From Impatiens glandulifera (Eukaryota; Streptophyta; Magnoliopsida; Ericales; Balsaminaceae): a stretch of DNA of 64,000 nucleotides. Both the position numbers and the translations under genes were made by a program. The notes beneath the pieces are model-generated. The model had not been told where the DNA came from and searched no databases. It worked only from the letters and a program-made list of their open reading frames with translations. Where the stretch lies: the NCBI RefSeq assembly GCF_907164915.1, contig NC_061870.1, forward strand, positions 24,279,348 through 24,343,347. The letters are read 5' to 3'. Below, piece by piece: positions 31,831 to 43,485 of this stretch; position 1 is the stretch's first letter, and the number at the start of each line of letters is the position of its first letter.

Positions 31831-33910
31831 AAGGACCTGTTTGTTTGGGTCTTTTATTTTAATTGTTTTAACAATTAGAAGACTTAAACTATTTTTAAAA
31901 AAATCCGAAAAAATATAAAATGATATTAAAATATTTTTAGATTATATTGAATTTATTTTTAAATTCTAAAATTCTTAACTGATATTTTTCCGCTAGCTTT
32001 TTTAATAATTCCTGACATTAATCGCAGATAACATTTAAATATTATTTTATAATTTTAAAGGTAAGAAAATTAATACATGTCTAGAACTTGAAAATAATTA
32101 ATTAAAAAACTAAATAAAACCAAATTTTTAAAAAGATAATCAAAATTTTATGAAATAAAGATTGTTTTTAACGGAGGATATAACGCGAAAACCTTTTCTC
32201 GAGTGTATCAAATATCGGACTCAAAAATATTTTTGTTAAATTACGTTTATACACGTATACAACTATTTTATTGATTTTAAAACTACAATCATTAGACGTC
32301 TCTATAATTAAATAATCAGTCATTTAAATTAATTATTTTTAATTAATTTAAAGTGAAGATTTCTGTTAATCAAATTATAATTTTATTATTTAAAATCTAA
32401 GATGGTCTAAAATTGATTAAAAAATAATTATGTTTAATTAATACATTTTTTTTTATAAATCCTGTAAATAATATTTCCAATCTCCAAATCAAAATTAAAT
32501 GAGTTTTGAAAAAGAAAGACAATTTTATATGAGATATTTAATAATATATATATATATAATAAATAAATAAATTTGTAACCTTTTTTTTTTTCTAATCCTA
32601 ATTTCGGATCAAAGTGTTTCCTAGCATTTTAATTTTATAAGTTTCAGTATTGATTGTGGTGATAAACTTACTTTACTAAATGTTTTATCTTATATTTTCA
32701 CACAAGATGCAACAATCTGAATTTTTTTTTAATCAAGGCAAGAGAATAAGAGATTTGATGATGGGTGAATTTTTAAGGAGTATTATGAAATTGGAGATAT
32801 AGGATGAAAGACAAAATAAAAATAAAAAAGTTTAGTTATACCAGATGCAAATTGTATATAATTAAAAGTCAGAAACAACCTGATTATAATTAAGGTTAGA
32901 TAAAGAATAAATTTTGCAAGATATTTGAACCGATGTCCAAAACATCACTCGTATATAGAGAAGAGTCTCGATAACACTAACTATATATATATATAACGTA
33001 TCATAATTTGATGATTAATTATACAGAAGTCACAAAAATCACCAAATGTAACATGATATAGTTAGACTCACTTCATGTAATGTTAAGATTTAATTACTTA
33101 ATTTCTTATTAAACTTTTGAATATTTTAGAATAAATGTTTGTATTCCCCAATTAAGATGTTTATATTGTTCCCTATGTGGGGACATTTTTAATCTTGTAA
33201 GTCATTTTTCTCCTTTAACAATTTTTTTTTTTTTTATTTCAGCTATTTGGTATAGATTCAATATAAATAAGGTCACAAACAAAAATTTGTAAGAGGGTAT
33301 CTAAACTTTCTAAGTATATATGCAATCAAGCTTTCTATGTCGGTCAGTTCTGGACATTTCACCAACAATCTGATTTATTTTCCTAATTGCAGACTTGTAG
33401 CTAGTGTATGGTATGCCTAGAAGATATCGAATCGATCAATCTTGGATTTTGTCTACTTTAATCTTTTTCTTTTTTTTATTTTCTTTTTTTGCTAGAATGG
33501 TCTACTTTACTTTATGGTACAAATCTTATCTCAATGCATTGCCATTGCCAATGGAAAATCCCTATTTAGTAAACATGTTTTCTTTTTGAATTCCTTTATT
33601 GCACCGGGACACACTTTAGAGTAAGTTCACACAATCTTAATTACAACTGACAATGCATTAAGAGGCGTCATCGACTATTCAATGTTATTTACCGACATGA
33701 AAGAAACAAACGTAACTTGACAAAGAAATATAATATATGAAAGAAACAAACCATATGCATTTTGATTTGAATTTAGTTTAATGTTTGAATGGATTTCAAT
33801 GTTCTTAAATTATTCTTGAATTTAATCTAAAATTAGTCGTAACAAGGATTAGCTTAAGAAAATTATTAATTTTTAAAGTTATTATATTATATATATCTTA
33901 AATTTTTCTT
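31831..33910. other. AT-rich intergenic DNA
   Basis: No gene or recognised repeat is visible. Several (TA)n and homopolymer runs occur, for example near 32544-32560 and 33222-33233. Confidence 0.55.
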
Positions 33911-33916
33911 AAAATA

Positions 33917-35003
33917 GAGTAGAAACTCGATAAATTAATACTCGATTATTTAATAAACTCTCTAAGATAATATTTTTGGTCGGTCCCGACTCGGGGATAG
34001 GGTGCTAAATTAATAATTCGCTAAAATTATAAGATAATACATTTTTGATAATTTCTTTAGACCACATATAAAATATAAATTAATAATTCCTTATATTACA
34101 TGAATGATTTATGAAAGTTTCTTAAAAAATGACTCAATTGTCTTTTGTTTTTTGCTGAAATCAATTTCTCCTTGAATGTCGTCTCTAATTTTCCTTAGCA
34201 TGGTAAGAACTTCTGGTGTTGTTTTCTCATAGCTCAACAAGAAATTGTTCAATGTGATTGCCGTTTTAATAGCTTTGTTTCGTGAAGGGGACTCTATTGT
34301 AGAACTTTCATTATCTTTTTCATTGATATCATCTTTATTAATTCCAATAACGCTTTCAATAATTTCTTCATCAGTCAACAACTATGCAACTACATTTTCT
34401 TCTGGGTAAGTCAGAACATCTTCGACATCCATTGTATTGCGATAACCCAACTCTTTGATCAAATTCTGGAGTTCTTGAGTGCTTTTACCACCTTCATCTG
34501 AGTTCTCAAAAGTCAAGTTATCTGTTGATCGAAGTTTACAATTACGAAAGTAGTTCACAATTGTATTTGCACGAACATCCATAGTCCATGCTGAAATTGC
34601 AAGATTCATTGCATCTAACACATTTATTTTTGCTGGATTTGGAACCCCTAATTCATAACCCTACAATATTTTGATCTTGTTTATATAAAAAATATTTTTA
34701 ATGTCTATAAAGTGATACATTGAACACAAGAAGCATAATAAGATGGGAGATTGAAGGTTTCTTTAAAATTGGGTCATTTATTTGATATACTACAGTATAT
34801 GCATTGTATACAATAATTAAGTGGAAGTTTAAAGGTGTTTGTAAACTAAGTATTTTACTATAAGTTAATAAAATATTAATTAATATATTAATTATTAATT
34901 ATTAATTTATCGATTAATTAATAACTCTTTTAATTAATAACTCTTTTAATTAATAAATTTTGGTCGTCCAAAGTGTATTATTTAATTTATAGAGTTTCTA
35001 TTG
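33917..35003. mobile_element. Deleted pogo/Tigger-type Tc1-mariner transposon
   Basis: The left end GAGTAGAAACTCGATAAATTA and the inverted right end CAATAGAAACTCTATAAATTA form terminal inverted repeats. Both are bounded by TA (33915-33916 and 35004-35005), the target duplication of this superfamily. Further inside, repeated AATTAATA words and GGTCGGTCCCGAC or GGTCGTCC continue the similarity. The interior holds only the last part of a pogo-like transposase on the minus strand. This is a deletion derivative that cannot move itself. Confidence 0.87.
34109..34662 (-). pseudogene. C-terminal fragment of pogo/CENP-B-like transposase
   Basis: The minus-strand frame runs through NVLDAMNLAISAWTMDV, then a segment with TIVNYFRNCKL, and later LTDEEIIESVIGI. 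The order A-x-S-A-W, F-R-x-C and L-T-D-E-E-I-I matches the C-terminus of Tigger/pogo transposases and their CENP-B-like relatives. A single TAG at 34384-34382 interrupts an otherwise continuous frame. The N-terminal helix-turn-helix and the DDE catalytic core are absent. It ends at a TAG beyond KTIESFFKKLS. The gene is dead and lies wholly inside the element at 33917-35003. Confidence 0.8.
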
Positions 35004-35048
35004 TAGATAAAATATATTAAAATAAATTTGTTTAAGGTACACTAGAAG

Positions 35049-35313
35049 CAGGGCCGATCCTAGGGTAAGCCCGACAAACCACGGGGCTAGGACAGACCAC
35101 TCCCTAGGCAGCCCATTAAATAAAATAAAGAAGAGCTTTTTAGTATTTTATAATTATAAAATGGTTTAGCCTAGTGGTTTAAGGTGAAAATTTAAGTTTA
35201 TCCTCTAGTCATGAGTTTTAACCTCACCAAAAGTTAATTTTTATCATTTTTTTATCGATCAAAATTAACGTTTTTTTTAGGATGGGGTAGCCCAAAAGTC
35301 GGGGCCGACTCTG
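35049..35313. mobile_element. hAT-type MITE, copy A
   Basis: Ends CAGGGCCGATCCTAGG and, inverted, CAGAGTCGGCCCCGA. The 8-bp target duplication ACTAGAAG is perfect (35041-35048 and 35314-35321). The interior is AT-rich with GGTTTAGCCTAGTGGTTTAA, a tRNA A-box-like phrase. At 265 bp it encodes nothing. Confidence 0.85.
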
Positions 35314-35321
35314 ACTAGAAG

Positions 35322-35590
35322 CAGGACCGACCCTGGGTAAGCTCGGCAAGCCCACGGGCTAGGGCAGCCCACTCAGAGGACAACCTATTTAATAAAAAAA
35401 ATATAGAATTTAAATTTAAATTTATTAGAATTTTTACATAATATTGTGCAGTAATTAGTGGATAAATATTTAGTTATTGATTAAAATATAACTAAAAATA
35501 AATAAATATTTTTTTTAACAATTTGTTTTAACTAAAATTAAGATATCAAAAAAAATTTATTTTTTCTCTAAATGGATGGGACAGCCACAA
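35322..35590. mobile_element. hAT-type MITE, copy B, right end lost
   Basis: It starts CAGGACCGACCCTGGGTAAG directly after the second ACTAGAAG of copy A, and shares the TAAGC-CGGCAAGCCCACGGGCTAGG block with copies A and C. It fades after GGATGGGACAGCC near 35588, before a complete right terminus. Confidence 0.7.
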
Positions 35591-35683
35591 TTATCAAGAC
35601 GCACTAACTATAAGGTTTTATCAATTAAAATTACAACCCTTTTCAAGAATATTTTTTTTATTCCTTCGATCTCTAGAAGATAA

Positions 35684-35940
35684 ATGATATGCAACGAAAA
35701 TATAACGAAAACAATGTCACGAATCCGACGTGATCTGTCACATGTGCATGAGAGATAAATAAAAAATATGTCTAAAATAATAATAATAATAATAAATTTA
35801 AAAAATGGACATATTCGGGAAATTTTTATCTTGAATAAGGCAATATTCAAAATATTTTTTTTAAAAAAAATCTCTCTCCTACACAAGTGTCATATCACGT
35901 CAAATTCGTGATTTTATTTTCGTTATCTATCACGCCTATG
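35684..35940. mobile_element. MITE related to the MULE terminal repeats
   Basis: The left arm (ATAACGAAAACAATGTCACG and on to GCATGAGAGA) matches the right arm inverted (GATAACGAAAATAAAATCACG to GTGTAGGAGAGAG). The same words (GAAAATAA-GTCACGAAT, GTAGGAGAGAG) form the terminal repeat of the MULE at 16941-19594. The centre is A/T filler. No clear target duplication is seen. Confidence 0.65.
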
Positions 35941-36346
35941 TTATAGAATTAGACTTATAAAAAAAAGCCTTTTAATTTGCATATGAACTGAACATAATAG
36001 CTAACATATTTAATGGGCCAATACATAAAAGTAATTGGGCCCATTTAGAGGCAATTTGTCCAATTCAATCTGCCTTAAGGTCTCATTTCTGATTTTATAT
36101 ATATATTAAATTAATTGAGGGATTCTTATTCATAAGTTATGACGATTTGGAATGATGTGTTAAACTTCTTAGATTGTAAATCAGTTTATGTGTAACTGAA
36201 TAATTTTTATAAATTATTTATAAATTATTATCAATTTTTATAAATTATTTAGTTATTCCAAATTAAATAATTTTAAAGTATCTATTAACTTTAAATTATA
36301 TTTAAAATTCCATACAAATTTTGTAGGCATTGATTTTACTTTTATT

Positions 36347-36523
36347 TATGGTTGTAAGCGAGCATAATCATAACTCGGCTCTATAGTATATATTTGAGTT
36401 CGAACTTTTATATTAAAACTCGAATTCGGCTTATATGCAATTAGTTGGGCTAATGAGTTGTCCGAGCTCGGCTCATTTAGAGAGTTCATTAAAAACTCGT
36501 TTAGAGAATTCGTTTACAACTAA
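36347..36523. mobile_element. Small hAT-like remnant
   Basis: TGGTTGTAAGCGAGC at the left and, inverted, TAGTTGTAAACGAATTC at the right resemble the common plant hAT end TAGGGTTGTAAACGAGC. Subterminal CGAGCTCGGCTC words are present. No target duplication is visible. Confidence 0.4.
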
Positions 36524-37360
36524 GAAGAATGATTCATGTTAAATGGTGCTATTTTTTTGAGTTATTAAATATGGTTTTAAACCGATCTTTAAAAGAATAT
36601 ATGTTTGCAATCTCATAAATGAGCCTTTAAATTTATAATTTTACGTTCACGAGTACATTAACAAGTCTCTAAACGAACATGTTTGTATTATGATATTATA
36701 TTACAAATTTTGTATTATAATATTATATTTCATATCTGGTAATGTCTATCATATTATTATTTATATTTTAACTATATAATTATCATACATTTTTCTCTCC
36801 TTCAAAATTAATATTATTATCGCTTAGATGATTTTGGGGACACAACACAAACACACAATATCTATAAAAAAAGATGAGACAGATGAGTAGCACCCTCATT
36901 GTCGTCTTAATCTGTAACATCGTTGTCAGAAAATAGAACATAATAAATGCGTTATTATTTGAGAATTGAGTTGAAAAATCATCTCAAGACAAATTAATAG
37001 GATTTAGAAAAATAAAAATGAATATACCACTTATAAGATAAATTTGTGTATATATTAAACACAAATTAACATATTTATAACATTTTAAATGATTTTAGAT
37101 ATTTATGGAGTACATTTAAACAAAATATAAAAAAATAATTTTAAATAAAAATAAATATATAATAAAAAAAATTAAAATAAGATAATATATATGGTGCATT
37201 ATATCTAAATTGGTAAGTAAAACAATTAAATTAAATGCTGAATTCATTAAAGCTAATTTTATCAAAGTAAACCGATTAAATACCAAATTCATTATGGTTA
37301 TGACAAAATAAGGTTAATTTTATCAATGTAAACCAATTAAATACCAAATTCTATCATGGT

Positions 37361-37419
<59 letters not shown>

Positions 37420-38639
37420 AAAAAACAATCCTAATTATTCTCCATTTCCAGCTTGCAATAAGTCAGATTACAGCTAGTGACTAAATTGATCAATCATATA
37501 TTATATTTATTAGACCCAACAAAAGTTGAAATAAAATTGATGGGAAACACTATTATTTATTTAGTTTTAGAGATATACATGAAATATTAAAAAAATAATC
37601 CACGAAAAAAGTATTACATTAGAAAAAAAAAATCAAAAGACAATAAATAATTGAGAAAAACAAAGACGGTAGCTCACGAAAAAATGAAGGACACGAATGT
37701 CTTTAAGAAGATCGATGAACTCCTCAACCGACTTCATAGACTTTCAAAACGAATTTCAAATAATGACATAATAATGACATTATGAATTATAAGTATCGAT
37801 CGAATACAATCAACGAAAATACGACGATTTATTTTAGTCAAATAATCCACCAAAAGATATAGGGATAATAATCCAGCGATTCATACCCGCTATATATGAT
37901 GTCTCGATCCAAACATCTCAACAATACCGATAAACTAAGACAACACCCACTGAACTTCAGTCACACTCCAAAAAAAGACTTAAATACCCGTCATCCCACG
38001 CCAACGTAGAAACTCTATTTCAACCTCTATAAGGCTAAATCACAATACAACATTTTTACATACATACATATATATCTCCCATCAAAATTCCACCATAAAT
38101 AATATTGTACATAGACAACTCAACCTACAAAGTAATTTTAACAATATTCTACATAAAAACAATATATGTGTTTTCATGCCTTGAAACCTTAAAGCAATAT
38201 AATGAGAATGGTCAAGACTAATAATTTGATAAACAAACTTAATTTTAAATTCACTGGAATTTAGATAGTGTACAAAGATAACCCAAACGGGATTTTGACC
38301 AGAAAAAAAAAATTGAAAGTTGACCAGGCACAATGCAAAATCACCAGCCAAAAAGGGTAAAGAAATTGAAAATCTGACTTTTAGATTTAGTGCAAAATCA
38401 GCTTTATATTGCGGCTATATTTTCTTAATCTAATCCACTCTTCTCCTTCTATTTCAAACATATTTTAATTGATTGTTTTAAAATTCATAGACTTAAGAAA
38501 TATTTTTTTTATTGATATTTTTCATTTTAGATTTACTTCCTAAGAAACATTAATACAATTTTCAATTATTATAACTTTTATTTAAATTAAGATATTTTTA
38601 AAATAAAATAAATGAGACAATCTTAGAAAGAATAAAAAT
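36524..38639. other. AT-rich intergenic DNA with an (ATA)n microsatellite
   Basis: About 18 ATA units run at 37364-37418. Less AT-rich DNA at 37660-38000 has no ORF or repeat I recognise. The minus-strand open frame at 38082-38351 has no domain and AT-driven composition. Confidence 0.5.
37364..37418. repeat. (ATA)n microsatellite
   Basis: An unbroken run of ATA/TAA triplets, about 55 bp long. Confidence 0.95.
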
Positions 38640-38945
38640 GTTGATTATCCCTCTTCTAGTCTAGCAGTAACAAAAGTTGGATATCCTCATTCTCCTGAAG
38701 AGATTTCTGGGTTCGAATCCGTCAGACGCCTGGTTAAATGGTTAAGTGTATTTGTGGGTTATATGTTTAACACCTTGTGGTCATATTTTATTCCATCTGA
38801 AAGCGGTTTGAGTTTAAACGAGTCATGGCGACGACAAATTCTACGCTTAGTTAAATGGTTAAGTGTGTTTGTAGGTTATGTGATTAACACCTTGTGACCA
38901 CATTTTATTTGATTCGAAAGTAATTTGAGTTTAAACGGGAAGCCA
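38640..38945 (+). mobile_element. tRNA-derived SINE with internal tandem duplication
   Basis: TAGTCTAGCAG (38657-38667) fits the RNA polymerase III A box and GGTTCGAATCC (38710-38720) the B box, at the usual spacing of about 40-50 bp. The body after the B box (GTTAAATGGTTAAGTGT ... ACACCTTGTGGTCA ... TTGAGTTTAAACG) is present twice in tandem (about 38733-38820 and 38851-38937). It is not a tRNA gene because the acceptor stem and cloverleaf cannot be formed. A diverged copy lies at 28505-28700. Confidence 0.7.
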
Positions 38946-39251
38946 CTTTTAAATATTATGTTTAAAATTGTAAATATACAATATGTTTATTATTAAAAGT
39001 TCTTTATTCTTTTGTATATATTTCTATTTCGACAAATTGTTGCATAAATACACATAACATGTCATTATATGTCTCAAAATACTCCTCATTTACAATAAAA
39101 AAACAATGGATTGTGTAGTGATTTTCGGCTGATGATTGAGGTTGAATGGTGTTATGAAAGTGGACCGAGGATTGAGTTTTGATATCGTGTTGGACCAAGG
39201 ATTGGATTGATTTGATGACATAATTTTAATTTAATAAAAACTAATTTGTTG
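38946..39251. other. AT-rich intergenic DNA
   Basis: No feature supported; a 64-codon frame on the minus strand at 39004-39198 has no recognisable domain. Confidence 0.5.
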
Positions 39252-39768
39252 GTGAAAAAAAAATATATATATATAATGATGCTTAATTTTTAAAGTGTTC
39301 GGATTGCCGGGTCGAGAGTTGTGGTTAATTTGGATATATGTCAGAGTAAATGGATACTTGGGTCGGATTGTGGGTTGACTCACCCATAAATTTAAAACGG
39401 TTAAAAATAAAATTAAAAATGCTATAGGTATGGTTGAACTTGCAACCTAACAAAAACAAATACAACATTTTAACCAACTAGGCTAATAACACTTTATATT
39501 TTAAATTCAACCCAAAATTTAATAAACGCATGGCAATTTAACAATATAAGTTCAATTTTTAACTGACTAATCTATATATATAATGATGCTTAATTTTTAA
39601 AGTGTCCGGATTTCCGGGTCGAGAGATGTGGTTAATTTGGATATATGTGAGAGTAAATGGATACTTGGGTCGGATTTTGGGTTGACCCGCCCATAAAAAT
39701 TTTACCGTAATATTTTTTTCACAGTTTTTTATATTATTACTCGTGCAAATGCACGAGATACATACTAG
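39252..39768 (+). mobile_element. Non-autonomous composite Helitron with intact 3' end
   Basis: The 3' end has a perfect 8-bp hairpin (CTCGTGCA-AA-TGCACGAG, 39740-39757), then ATACATA and CTAG (39765-39768) followed by T. This is the Helitron signature. The 5' part occurs twice: the phrase TATATATATAATGATGCTTA to TGGGTTGAC starts near 39257 and again at 39571, where it begins TC after A. A tRNA-like piece (minus strand AGCCTAGTTGGTTAAAATG and GGTTGCAAGTTCAAC, about 39490-39430) lies between the two. The same composite order is present at 14977-15415, so it moved as a unit. No Rep/helicase is encoded. Confidence 0.8.
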
Positions 39769-41400
39769 TTTATATAAAAGAAGTTGACTTTTTCTCAAAA
39801 ATGCTTATATAATTGATATTTTATTTTTAAATCATTATTTATTTTTATTTTATTGGAGAGAACTTAGTCTTATTTAATTCTAACATATTAATTATTTTAA
39901 CTTAATACTTTTATAATGAGAATTTAACATAATAAAACTTTTTTTTACTTAAAAATTTAAAAGATTATATAATTAATACGACTTATATGTCAAATTGGTC
40001 CTTAATTGGGTCAATTGAGATTTTGAATGTTTTTTTTCAAATACCACAAATTTTTATCATAAAGTTATTTTAAACGAGATTTTGTCTTAACGGTTTCAAA
40101 CTTCGTTAACTTATTATTCACGTGATATTTATAAATAAATAAAATATTCATTAACTCATTTAACTACCGAATTTTAGGAAATTGAAGATTTTGATTATCG
40201 ATTCTTTCAGTAGTTAAATATCCTACCTTAATTGAAATTTAGTAGTTAAATTAATTATATAAATATTTTATTTATTTATAAATGTACGTAATTTAATAAA
40301 TTAACTGCATTTGAAATCGTTAAGACTATACCTCATTTTTGTATAACTTTCACAATAAAAAGTCAAAATTGTGACGTTTAAAATTAAAAAGATTTCTGAA
40401 ATCTCATTTCACCTCAAATTGGTTTGACAATTCAAATCCAAATTGATAAATGGAAAATTTGTTTATGCTCTGTCTAACCAATAAATATAATATATAAGTC
40501 AACATATCTATTAATGAATCTCTCTTCCATACAAAATTGAAAAGCAAAACTTGTCAAACAGTCACGTGCTAACATATTTAAATTAAGGCCCATTAAAAAT
40601 CGGCACAAATCAAATCCAAATTATGATAGTAAATTAGTAGTGGGAGTTAAAAAGGTTTTTTTTATTATTAATAATAATAACCGTGTTAATTATGATAATA
40701 AAATGGAATAAGTAAAGCTTGTTCATGGTCATCAATAACTTTTGCCAAGATTTTCAGCTCTATTAGTCCGATATATTTTGAGAAGAAGGGTGATATGGAG
40801 AGAATTTGAGAGTGGGATGACGTGACACCATATCACTAGAAAATGATAAAGGGTGAATAGAGAGAAAAGTGAAAAATTTTATTATTTTTTTAACTTGCGC
40901 AAACGTAATTCTCTCTCGAATTCACTCTCTTAAATTCTTTCAATCAATTATTTCTCTTTTGAGAATCACCCTTTACAACATTAAGTTTGTTTTCCTTAGT
41001 TTATATATTTTGTATGATTTTTAATTTTAATGTACATCTCTTTGATTCATTTTTCTCTCCCGGTTTGACTATATATAAGTTAATAAAAAAAAATCACTTT
41101 TAAAAAATAATTTTATAAAAACATATATTATTTTGTATAGATTTCAAAGTTTGAAGACTTGTTTGTAATATCAACTAAAGCTAAATGACTTTTTATTCTT
41201 TATTCCAAAATAAGTTGAAAACAGTATTAAATACATATAGATCACAAAACATATGGTTAGTTCACATTTATTTCTAGTGCCTTTCATTTCAATTTTTTAA
41301 GTCTATCTTTACGGACTTCGCCCGTTCACATTAGCCCCACAAATACACTGTTGCTTTCTTTCATGAATAGATCCATATCTAACTAAACCAGCCAGCCAGC
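39769..41400. other. AT-rich DNA upstream of the phytosulfokine gene
   Basis: No gene or clear repeat. The last few hundred bases probably include the phytosulfokine gene's promoter. Confidence 0.5.
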
Positions 41401-41406
41401 TGCTAC

Positions 41407-41418
41407 CTATATATATAT
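41407..41418 (+). promoter_or_regulatory. Probable TATA box of the phytosulfokine gene
   Basis: CTATATATATAT lies 60 bp upstream of the ATG, leaving room for a short leader. Confidence 0.55.
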
Positions 41419-41466
41419 CTCATCTTAATTTGATCAAGTTCCTATCTTCCCATTATTGATCAAGAA

Positions 41467-41821
41467 ATGTCCAAACCAATATTATTGTTCTTCCTAATAC
41501 TAACACTCATATGCTCAAATCTTTCCTCCTCGGCGGCGGCCCGTCTTGGGCCGCCATCTCTGGCCAAACCCCAACAAGAGGTAATTAAAACGCGTCTCAT
41601 TTCTTTTTTAAGGCGTTTTCTATGTATAATGGATGAATATTTTGTATTTGTGATGATGGTTTTTTAATTTTTCTGGTTCAATTTTGTTGATTGTGGGATT
41701 AAAATAGGTATTGGAGGTGGAAGAGAAGTGTGAAGGTGTTGTTGGAGAGGAAGAGTGTTTGATGAGGAGGACTCTCATTGCTCATCTTGATTATATCTAC
41801 ACTCAAGATAGAAAACCCTAG
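41467..41821 (+). CDS. PSK: Phytosulfokine precursor, two exons
   Basis: Exons are 41467-41580 and 41708-41821; the intron has GT-AG ends, is phase 0 and is 127 bp long. The 75-residue product begins with a hydrophobic signal peptide ([20 protein letters not shown], likely cut after AAA near residue 25). It ends with the family signature: Cys-x(8)-Cys, [10 protein letters not shown], and the hormone pentapeptide YIYTQ at residues 67-71, followed by DRKP. In the known pathway the Asp-flanked tyrosines are sulfated in the Golgi, the propeptide is cut by subtilases outside the cell, and the disulfated peptide acts through LRR receptor kinases in growth and wound or immune signalling. Length, intron position and Cys spacing all fit an intact gene. 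Which family member it is cannot be decided here. Confidence 0.93.
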
Positions 41822-42517
41822 AAACTTGTAAATATATCATTTCATATTAGCAAGATTGTCTTTGAATATTAACAAGGAGATGGATTTATATATGTCTCTA
41901 ATGTAAAATTCAAGGACAGTCTTGAATAACTAATATATATATATATAGTAAATGGACCTATTTGGTCATTCACAAAAGTTCTGAGGCATAATTGTAATAT
42001 ATTATTGATTTTTTTTTTAAATTATATTAAGAAAATTTGTTTGATTTGTAACTTATTCCTTATACATATGTATGCAGAATTTTAATTTGTTATGCATTTT
42101 TTTTTATATAATATTGTATTATGGTAGTGAAACATTTTTTTAATTACCTAAAGTAATTCTAGTGTTAAGAGTTTTGATTCAATTTTTACTTTAAAATAAC
42201 GTTTTAGTTTGAACAGGGTGATAAAAACATTGATTTAGAGAGAAAGCGAAAATAATTGTTTTTTTTTTTACTTTTGAGTTGCAACATTTTATATTATAAT
42301 ATGATGTAATTTTTTTTAAAACATCAAAAATAGCCTAGAAATAGATGGATTTGTAAAATCCGGAATCTTAGTAAACGGTTTTGCAATTTAAACTTCCTCC
42401 CTTTTGAAAGAAGGATGAGAGAGCTCTTGTTCTTCGAATCGTGTGAAAAACTAATTTAATTTTATGTGATTTTTTAATTTATCAAATCAATAAATTATTT
42501 ATAATGGAATGTGTGAT
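41822..42517. other. Phytosulfokine 3' flank and AT-rich spacer
   Basis: This includes the probable 3' untranslated region with several TATATA runs. No further feature is visible. Confidence 0.5.
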
Positions 42518-43405
42518 TAGAGCAGTCAATTTGGGTTAGGCCCGTTGGGTTGGTCCGTCCCGCCAAACAATTTAGACGGATTTAATTGAAATATTAGCAA
42601 CCCATTTGGAAGTGTGCCTACATGGGCTAGCCCGCTCGGGTCGCGGGTTGACTTGCAATGGCCCGCGGGTTAGCAAAACAAAATCTAATTTGATTTATAA
42701 CTTTATAGACATATGCAGCATAATCCTAGTTTATTTACAAATCAAATTTGGTTACATGGATATGCTATCGACAATTTTATTTACAAATTTTTAATTATGT
42801 TCTTGACTTATTTGTGACTTGTGACTTCATATATTAATTTATTTTAATTTAATTTTTTAACTATCTTCATTTTTGTGTATTTCATATGTAGATAAAAATA
42901 AAGAAAACAATGTAATAGTTACATCAATATTGTTCAAGCAATGATCAAATATTTTAGAGGATGATGATGCAGACATTGAAGAGAAAAACGATGAAGGAGA
43001 ATGATTTGACATGGATTATATCTCGATTAATGATATTTAAAGAATGTTGACTTTACTGAAATTTCTATTTTATGAATTTTTCAAATTTTAGTTACTTTGT
43101 TGAACTATTTGGTCAATTAATCTGTAACGATAGACAAGAATCTTGTTTGGTGTGTATTATAACTATTTGATCATGTTCTTGAACTCTTGTTTTTTCTATA
43201 ACTAATAATGATTTTTATTTATTTTTATTTGTATTGAGACAACTTGCGGGCTGGCCCGCCTAACCCACAACCCACCTTGGGTTGGGTTGAGTTGAAGATT
43301 TTCAGCCCACCGGGATAGTGAGCCGACCCGTCATCGACCCGTTAAACGATGAGTTTTGGTGGATAGACTCACCCTGCCATTGGTTGGCCCGTCTGACCGC
43401 ATGCT
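42518..43405. mobile_element. hAT-like element with GGCCCG subterminal repeats
   Basis: The left end TAGAGCAGTCAATTTGGGTT and the dense GGCCCGTTGGGTTGG or GGTTGGCCCGTCTGACC words at both ends match a widespread plant nonautonomous hAT type (TAGAGCTGTCAA ends). The right end, GACCGCATGCTA, is diverged and no 8-bp duplication is visible, so the right boundary is approximate. The interior is AT-rich without a transposase. Confidence 0.55.
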
Positions 43406-43485
43406 AACACTAACTAATTTTTAATTTATTAGAGAGTTTCGCAATTAAGCGTATTTTGGACGATAATAATAAGGATGAATGAGAC

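Noticed and set aside
33404..33589. 61-codon hydrophobic ORF
   Set aside because: The Phe-rich run comes from a T-tract; no homology or gene structure is visible.
38082..38351. 89-codon minus-strand ORF
   Set aside because: No domain, no promoter context and composition equal to the surrounding AT-rich DNA.
38640..38945. tRNA gene
   Set aside because: A and B boxes are present but no cloverleaf or acceptor stem can be drawn, and the body is duplicated; a SINE fits better.
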